From NCBI RefSeq assembly GCF_002879885.1, contig NZ_PNYA01000001.1:248001-312000 (forward strand): a stretch of DNA of 64,000 nucleotides, in the 5' to 3' direction. Shown one piece after another: positions 58,516 to 64,000 of this stretch (within the stretch, counting starts at the first letter, position 1; every line of letters starts with the position of its first letter). The translations under genes and the position numbers were made by a program. Source of the DNA: Trinickia dabaoshanensis. Its GTDB lineage: Bacteria > Pseudomonadota > Gammaproteobacteria > Burkholderiales > Burkholderiaceae. The notes beneath the pieces are model-generated. The model made no database searches and was not told the origin of the DNA. It worked only from the letters and a program-made list of their open reading frames with translations.

Positions 58516-61212
58516 TTAAACGGTCATCGGGTTGGGTTTGTTCGGATCGAGACTGTACTTCTTCAGCGCGTCGGCGACGAGCTCGCGCTCGATCGTGCCC
58601 TCGTCGGCCAGCGCGTTCAGCGCGGCGACGGTGACCCAGTAACGATCCACCTCGAAGAAGTGGCGCAGCTTCTCGCGCGTGTCCGAGCGGCCGAAGCCGT
58701 CGGTCCCGAGCACGACGTAACGACCCGGAACGTAGCCGCGGATTTGATCGGCGAGTGCACGGACGTAGTCGGTCGAGGCAATGACGGGACCCTTCGCGTC
58801 CTTGAGCAGCGTCTCGACGTGCGAGAGCTTGCGCGGCTCGGTCGGATGCAGCAGGTTCCAGCGCGCGATGTCCTGACCTTCGCGAGCGAGTTCGGTGAAG
58901 CTCGGCACGCTCCACAGATCGGCATCGACGTTCCAGTCGTTCTTGAGCAGATCGGCCGCCGCGATCACTTCGTTCAGGATCGTGCCGGCGCCCATCAACT
59001 GAACGCGCGGGCCCTTCGCTGCCGCATCGGCCTTCTTCAGCGAATACATCCCCTTGATGATGTGCTCGGCCACGTGCTCGCCCTGCGGGATCGCGGGGTG
59101 CTCGTAGTTCTCGTTCATCACGGTGATGTAATAGAACACGTCTTCCTGGTTCTGAACCATGCGGCGCAGACCGTCTTGCATGATCACGGCGAGTTCATAG
59201 CCGAACGTCGGGTCGTAGCTCAGGCAGTTCGGCACCGATTGCGCCCACAGCAGCGAGTGGCCGTCTTCGTGTTGCAAGCCTTCGCCGTTCAGCGTCGTGC
59301 GTCCCGCCGTACCGCCGAGCAAGAAGCCGCGCGAGCGCATGTCGCCGGCCGCCCATACGAGGTCGCCGATCCGCTGCAGGCCGAACATCGAATAGAAGAT
59401 GTAGAACGGCACCATGATCTCGCCGTGCGTCGAGTACGACGTCGCGGCCGCGATCCAGTCGCACATGCCGCCGGCTTCGTTGATGCCTTCCTGCAGGATC
59501 TGCCCCGTCTCCGATTCGCGGTAGAACATGAGCTGATCGGAATCTTCCGGCACGTACTTCTGGCCGTCCTGGTTCCAAATACCGATTTGGCGGAAGAGCC
59601 CTTCCATGCCGAACGTACGCGACTCGTCGGGGACGATCGGCACGACGCGCTTACCGAGCGCCTTGTCCTTGAGCAAGATGTTCAAGATCCGCACGAACGC
59701 CATCGTCGTCGAGATCTCGCGGCCTTCGCCCGTGCCTTTGAGCAGCGGCTCGAAGGCGGACAGCTCAGGCACTGGCAGCGATTCGGCCTTTTCCCGGCGC
59801 GCGGGCAGGTAGCCGCCCAACTCCTGGCGGCGAGCACGCATGTACTCGAGTTCCTTCGAGCCTTCCTCGAACTTCAGGTACGGCACGTTGACGAGGTCTT
59901 CGTCGGAGATCGGCAGACGGAATTGATCGCGGAACACCTTGAGCTGGTCCACCTGCATCTTCTTTTGCTGGTGGGTGATGTTCATGGCCTGGCCGGCCTC
60001 GCCCATCCCGTAGCCCTTGATCGTCTTCGCGAGAATGACGGTAGGCTGGTCCTTGGCGTGCTGGGCCTCATGGAACGCGGCGTAAATCTTGTGCGGATCG
60101 TGGCCGCCGCGGTTCAGGTTCCAAATGTCTTCGTCGGACCAGTCCGCGACGAGCGCCTTCAATTCAGGCGTATTGAAGAAGTGTTCGCGGACGAATGCAC
60201 CGGATTCGGACTTGTACGTTTGGTACTCGCCGTCGACCACTTCCATCATGCGGCGCATGAGCACGCCCGTCTTGTCGCGCGCGAACAACGCGTCCCAGCG
60301 GCTGCCCCAGATGACCTTGATGACGTTCCAGCCGGCGCCGCGGAACTCCGATTCGAGTTCCTGAATGATCTTGCCGTTGCCGCGCACCGGACCGTCCAGG
60401 CGCTGCAAGTTGCAGTTGATGACGAACACGAGGTTGTCGAGCCGCTCGCGTCCGGCCATGCCGATCGCGCCGAGCGATTCCGGCTCGTCCGTTTCGCCGT
60501 CGCCGAGGAACGCCCAGACCTTACGGCCTTCCGTCTTGGCGATGCCGCGCGCTTGCATGTACTTCATGAAGCGGGCTTGGTAGATCGCCATGATCGGGCC
60601 GAGACCCATCGACACGGTCGGGAACTGCCAGAAATCGGGCATCAGCCACGGGTGCGGATACGACGAAATGCCCTCGCCGCCGACTTCCTGGCGGAAGTTG
60701 TCGAGCTGGTTTTCCGTAAGCCGGCCGAGCAAGAAAGCGCGCGAGTAGATACCGGGCGACGAGTGGCCCTGCACGAACACGAGATCGCCGCCGTGTTCGG
60801 GCGACGGTGCATGCCAGAAATGGTTGAAACCGACGTCGTACAACGTGGCGGCCGACGCGAACGAGGCGATGTGGCCGCCGACGTTCGTATGCTTACCGGC
60901 GCGCAGCACCATCGCGATCGCGTTCCAGCGCGTATACGAGCGGATGCGGTGCTCGAGATCCTGGTCGCCCGGGATCTTCGCCTGGCGCGAAACGGGAATC
61001 GTGTTGATGTACGGCGTCTTAGCCGAGAACGGCAGATGTTCGCCGTGCACGCGCGCGAACTCGATCTGTTTTTCGATCAAGTAATGCGCACGGTCCGGAC
61101 CGACGGCAGAAATGACCCCTTCGAGCGCGTCGAGCCATTCGCCGGTTTCCTGGGGGTCGTCGTCTTTATCGGCGGCGACATATTTCATGACTTCGTCGGG
61201 CACAGCGGACAT
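58516..61212 (-). CDS. aceE: Pyruvate dehydrogenase E1 component AceE
   Basis: 898-residue homodimeric E1 that decarboxylates pyruvate with thiamine diphosphate. The ThDP motif is GDGETDEPESLGAI ending in VINCNLQ. N-terminal DEVMKYVAADKDDDPQET matches the family. Full length. First gene of the operon, with a promoter just upstream and divergent from the sensor kinase. Confidence 0.97.
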   Translation of the reverse strand: MSAVPDEVMKYVAADKDDDPQETGEWLDALEGVISAVGPDRAHYLIEKQIEFARVHGEHLPFSAKTPYINTIPVSRQAKIPGDQDLEHRIRSYTRWNAIAMVLRAGKHTNVGGHIASFASAATLYDVGFNHFWHAPSPEHGGDLVFVQGHSSPGIYSRAFLLGRLTENQLDNFRQEVGGEGISSYPHPWLMPDFWQFPTVSMGLGPIMAIYQARFMKYMQARGIAKTEGRKVWAFLGDGETDEPESLGAIGMAGRERLDNLVFVINCNLQRLDGPVRGNGKIIQELESEFRGAGWNVIKVIWGSRWDALFARDKTGVLMRRMMEVVDGEYQTYKSESGAFVREHFFNTPELKALVADWSDEDIWNLNRGGHDPHKIYAAFHEAQHAKDQPTVILAKTIKGYGMGEAGQAMNITHQQKKMQVDQLKVFRDQFRLPISDEDLVNVPYLKFEEGSKELEYMRARRQELGGYLPARREKAESLPVPELSAFEPLLKGTGEGREISTTMAFVRILNILLKDKALGKRVVPIVPDESRTFGMEGLFRQIGIWNQDGQKYVPEDSDQLMFYRESETGQILQEGINEAGGMCDWIAAATSYSTHGEIMVPFYIFYSMFGLQRIGDLVWAAGDMRSRGFLLGGTAGRTTLNGEGLQHEDGHSLLWAQSVPNCLSYDPTFGYELAVIMQDGLRRMVQNQEDVFYYITVMNENYEHPAIPQGEHVAEHIIKGMYSLKKADAAAKGPRVQLMGAGTILNEVIAAADLLKNDWNVDADLWSVPSFTELAREGQDIARWNLLHPTEPRKLSHVETLLKDAKGPVIASTDYVRALADQIRGYVPGRYVVLGTDGFGRSDTREKLRHFFEVDRYWVTVAALNALADEGTIERELVADALKKYSLDPNKPNPMTV

Positions 61213-61288
61213 TCTCGTCTCCTGGATTTTGGGGAATGCTCTACGAATGGACGACGCAGACCGGGTCGGACCGCGGCAACTGTCGGCG

Positions 61289-61318
61289 ATTGTAAAGAGG
61301 CTTGCAGGGCCTTAGCAA
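61289..61318 (-). promoter_or_regulatory. aceE operon promoter
   Basis: Minus-strand TTGCTA (complement of 61313-61318), 18-base spacer, TACAAT (complement of 61289-61294). The aceE start at 61212 leaves a leader of about 70 bases. Confidence 0.6.
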
Positions 61319-61330
61319 TCAATTTTTCGA

Positions 61331-61353
61331 ATTACGAGATCATTTCTCATAAT
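61331..61353. promoter_or_regulatory. Imperfect palindrome between aceE and sensor kinase
   Basis: Arms ATTACGAGA (61331-61339) and TCTCATAAT (61345-61353) are reverse complements at eight of nine positions around a five-base TCATT centre. Its place just upstream of the aceE -35 is typical of an operator. The binding protein is unknown. Confidence 0.5.
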
Positions 61354-61473
61354 GCGGAATATTGCTGCGACGCACCCAAAATGAACGGCGATCGTGCGTG
61401 AATGTGTCGTCAGTTGCATCAAACGAGGCTGGAATACCCCTGTTTTACGCCAATTGGCGGTGTCGCGCTGCGC

Positions 61474-61479
61474 TACAAT
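61474..61479 (+). promoter_or_regulatory. Candidate -10 of the sensor kinase gene
   Basis: TACAAT ending seven bases before the chosen ATG at 61487, so the transcript may start at or one base before the ATG (leaderless). TTGGCG at 61454 is at a too-short 14-base spacing. Confidence 0.35.
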
Positions 61480-61486
61480 TCGAGCC

Positions 61487-64000
61487 ATGTTGACCGATCG
61501 GCTTTTCGCACGTTCGGCGCGGTCGTCCGGACACCGGGCGGATTCGGCGCCGTCACGTTGGCACCACGGACCGTGGTGGTCCAATTCGTATTTGCTCACG
61601 CCTTTACTTTCCATCCTGGTGTTCCTGGTGGTGATGAGCCTCATCCTCTGGAGCTTGAACAGGCGCGAGCAACAGCAGCAGGAAGACACGTTGTATCGCA
61701 ACGTGGCGTGGGCGCAGCAGCAGATCCGCCTGTCGATGACCGGCGCGCAAGAACAATTGCAGGCGCTCGCGCGCGACATCGCGGCCGGGCATTCGGATCA
61801 GCACGGCTTCGAGATGTCGACGGCCGACATCATGCAGGCGCACCCCGAGATTCTTTATCTGAACTGGTATACCGTTCAGAAATCGCCGCGCTGGCCGGAC
61901 ACGCCGCTGCCGCTGGCGGGCCAACGCTTCGCACGGCTGACCGACGCTCAGATGGACGAGGCCGTGCGGGCCGCGTTCGCCGATGCGCGCAGCACGCGGC
62001 GCCAGGTCTACTCGCCGCTCATCTATGACGACGTCGGCAACGGCTACCTCACGCTGCAAACGCCGATTTACCGGGATCGCGAATTCTTGGGTTCGATCGC
62101 GGCCGTCTTCTCGATCGAGGGCATCCTCAAGCACGACATCCCGCCCGAGCTCTCGGCGAAGTACAAGATCTCGATCACCGACGCGAACAACCGCGAATTG
62201 GCGACCACGTCGACGCGCCCGCGCCTGCCGCGCGACATCTTCTACGACTTGCCGCTCGATCCGCCCGGCCAAGGCGTGACCGTACGCGTCTATGCGTTTC
62301 CGCAAGTCACGAACTTCACGAACAACACGCTCGTGTGGCTCGTGGCTGGGCTCTCGTGCTTCGTGCTCTGGAGCCTATGGAGCTTGTGGAAGCACACGCG
62401 CCAGCGCTTCGAGGCGCAGCAGGCCCTGTACGCCGAGGCGTTTTTCCGTCGCGCGATGGAAAACTCCGTGCTGATCGGCATGCGCGTACTCGATATGCAT
62501 GGGCGCATCACGCACGTGAATCCGGCGTTTTGCCGTATGACCGGCTGGGATGAAAGCGACCTCGTCGGCAAGACGGCGCCGTTCCCTTACTGGCCGCGCG
62601 ATTCCTACCCGGAGATGCAACGCCAGCTCGACATGACGCTGCGCGGCAAGGCGCCCTCCTCGGGCTTCGAATTGCGCGTGCGGCGCAAGGACGGCTCGCT
62701 CTTCCACGCTCGGCTGTATGTATCGCCGCTCATCGACAGCTCGGGACGTCAAACGGGCTGGATGTCGTCGATGACCGACATCACCGAGCCCAAGCGCGCG
62801 CGCGAAGAACTCGCCGCCGCGCACGAGCGCTTCACGACGGTGCTCGAAAGCCTCGACGCGGCCGTGTCCGTGCTCGCGGCCGACGAAGCGGAATTACTGT
62901 TCGCGAACCGCTACTACCGGCATTTGTTCGGCATCCGCCCGGACGGCCACTTGGAGTTGGCGGGCGGTGGATTCGACAGCGCGCAAGCCTCGTCCGATTC
63001 GATCGATATGGTCGATACCTACGCCGGATTGCCGGCCGCCGCGCTGACGGAAAGCGCGGCCGACGCGCAAGAAATCTACGTGCAAAGCATCCAAAAGTGG
63101 TTCGAAGTGCGCCGCCAGTACATCCAATGGGTGGACGGCCATCTCGCGCAGATGCAGATCGCGACCGACATCACCACGCGCAAGCAGGCGCAGGAACTCG
63201 CGCGCCAGCAAGAGGAAAAGCTGCACTTCACGAGCCGCTTGATGACGATGGGCGAGATGGCCTCGTCGCTGGCGCATGAATTGAATCAGCCGCTGGCCGC
63301 GATCAACAACTACTGCTCGGGCACGGTCGCGCTCGTGAAGGCCGGCCGCACCACGCCCGACACGCTGCTGCCCGTGCTCGAAAAGACTGCTCAGCAAGCG
63401 GTGCGCGCCGGTATGATCATCAAACGCATCCGCGAATTCGTGAAGCGCAGCGAGCCCAAGCGGCAAGCGGCGCGCGTATCGGACATCGTGGCCGACGCCG
63501 TCGGTCTGGCCGAGATCGAAGTCAGAAAGCGGCGTATCCGTATCCTGACGGAAGTGCGTTCGCGCCTGCCCGTCATCTACGTCGATCCGGTGCTGATCGA
63601 GCAGGTGCTCGTGAACTTGCTCAAGAACGCCGCGGAGGCCATGCACGACGCTCGGCCGAACGCCGTCGATCCGACGATCCGCGTGATCGTCCGGCTCGAT
63701 TCGGGCTTCGTCTGCATCAGCGTGATCGACCAAGGGCCCGGCGTGGACGAAGCGGCGATCGAACGGCTGTTCGAACCGTTTTACAGCACCAAATCGGACG
63801 GCATGGGCATGGGCCTTAACATTTGCCGCTCGATTATCGAATCGCATCGGGGCCGTCTGTGGGTTGTCAACAACGTCGATGGGGACGGCAAGATCACAGG
63901 CGCCACGTTTCACTGTAGTCTGCCGATCGGCGAACCTAGCGATCCGGGCCACGGCGGCCCGGTCGAGGCGCCGAGACCACAAACCGTTACGGGAGAGCTA
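61487..64000 (+). CDS. PAS-domain sensor histidine kinase (3' end outside window)
   Basis: 838 codons are open to the window edge. Two membrane helices (about 35-57 and 280-301) bracket a periplasmic sensor part; a PAS domain follows (about 320-430), a second PAS-like segment (about 440-570), then the kinase core with H-box SLAHELNQPLAAI (His597), N-box VLVNLLKNAAEAM, and the G-boxes IDQGPGVDEAAI and MGMGLNI. This is the FixL/DctB-like type; a response regulator gene is expected just beyond the window. Divergent position next to aceE suggests a link with pyruvate or redox state, which is inference. Start 61487 gives MLTDRLFARS. Confidence 0.9.
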   Translation, partial: MLTDRLFARSARSSGHRADSAPSRWHHGPWWSNSYLLTPLLSILVFLVVMSLILWSLNRREQQQQEDTLYRNVAWAQQQIRLSMTGAQEQLQALARDIAAGHSDQHGFEMSTADIMQAHPEILYLNWYTVQKSPRWPDTPLPLAGQRFARLTDAQMDEAVRAAFADARSTRRQVYSPLIYDDVGNGYLTLQTPIYRDREFLGSIAAVFSIEGILKHDIPPELSAKYKISITDANNRELATTSTRPRLPRDIFYDLPLDPPGQGVTVRVYAFPQVTNFTNNTLVWLVAGLSCFVLWSLWSLWKHTRQRFEAQQALYAEAFFRRAMENSVLIGMRVLDMHGRITHVNPAFCRMTGWDESDLVGKTAPFPYWPRDSYPEMQRQLDMTLRGKAPSSGFELRVRRKDGSLFHARLYVSPLIDSSGRQTGWMSSMTDITEPKRAREELAAAHERFTTVLESLDAAVSVLAADEAELLFANRYYRHLFGIRPDGHLELAGGGFDSAQASSDSIDMVDTYAGLPAAALTESAADAQEIYVQSIQKWFEVRRQYIQWVDGHLAQMQIATDITTRKQAQELARQQEEKLHFTSRLMTMGEMASSLAHELNQPLAAINNYCSGTVALVKAGRTTPDTLLPVLEKTAQQAVRAGMIIKRIREFVKRSEPKRQAARVSDIVADAVGLAEIEVRKRRIRILTEVRSRLPVIYVDPVLIEQVLVNLLKNAAEAMHDARPNAVDPTIRVIVRLDSGFVCISVIDQGPGVDEAAIERLFEPFYSTKSDGMGMGLNICRSIIESHRGRLWVVNNVDGDGKITGATFHCSLPIGEPSDPGHGGPVEAPRPQTVTGEL

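Noticed and set aside
56848-61401. A 1517-codon open frame opposite aceE, aceF and part of lpdA
   Set aside because: It mirrors the strong G/C third positions of the real genes on the other strand; composition is Arg/His/Asp/Val-rich with no domain, and the sense genes are certain.

Overview
The window is a stretch of a high-GC beta-proteobacterial chromosome, almost certainly a member of the Burkholderiaceae (Paraburkholderia/Trinickia/Caballeronia-like). Supporting this are gene neighbourhoods that I recognise from that group: trmJ-cysE-lpxH with suhB; lplT-mutS; trpS with dapA-bamC; pyrG-kdsA-eno-ftsB; recJ-prfB-lysS; iscRSUA-hscBA-fdx-iscX; aceE-aceF-lpdA next to a phasin and a divergent PAS-type histidine kinase. 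Codon third positions are strongly G/C in nearly all genes. I see no rRNA, tRNA, CRISPR array, insertion sequence or prophage. It is mostly core genome with small accessory insertions.

Layout. 1-3.6 kb: 3' part of lpxH, cysE, trmJ and suhB. 3.7-12.5 kb: lplT, a small toxin-antitoxin pair (5276-6208) lying between lplT and mutS, mutS, a secreted degenerate phosphoesterase-like protein coupled to mutS, slyD and a ribosomal-protein oxygenase. 12.6-22.2 kb: an Ala-rich small lipoprotein, then a long minus-strand series (PHP phosphatase, YciO, M50 peptidase, trpS, methyltransferase, dapA, bamC, MBL hydrolase) preceded by an alpha/beta hydrolase and a DUF455 ferritin-like protein. 22.3-24.4 kb: gamma-carbonic anhydrase, hslO, a Tyr/Gly-rich lipoprotein. 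24.4-29.8 kb: pyrG-kdsA-eno-ftsB and a hydrolase. 29.7-35.2 kb: lolC/E-lolD-tatD-comEC.

35.3-42 kb: an RpfE-like protein, recJ, prfB (which needs a programmed +1 frameshift), lysS and a glycine-zipper protein. 42.1-48.1 kb: the complete ISC iron-sulfur assembly operon, transcribed from iscR, with two tandem IscR type-1-like operators at its promoter. 48.1-53.5 kb: low-molecular-weight tyrosine phosphatase, a small membrane protein with its own promoter, lutB and lutA (lactate oxidation, no adjacent lutC), a divergent IclR regulator and a penicillin-binding endopeptidase. 53.5-64 kb: phasin with a dyad at its promoter, the pyruvate dehydrogenase operon aceE-aceF-lpdA, and the divergent, right-truncated sensor kinase.

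Functionally the window holds envelope biogenesis (lpxH, kdsA, lol, bamC, lplT, PBP), translation and quality control (trpS, lysS, prfB, hslO, slyD), Fe-S assembly, and central carbon metabolism (eno, PDH, lactate, polyhydroxyalkanoate). I did not find a clearly new multi-gene system. The best leads are regulatory sites, the TA pair whose antitoxin has a histone-H1-like tail, and the degenerate phosphoesterase behind mutS.
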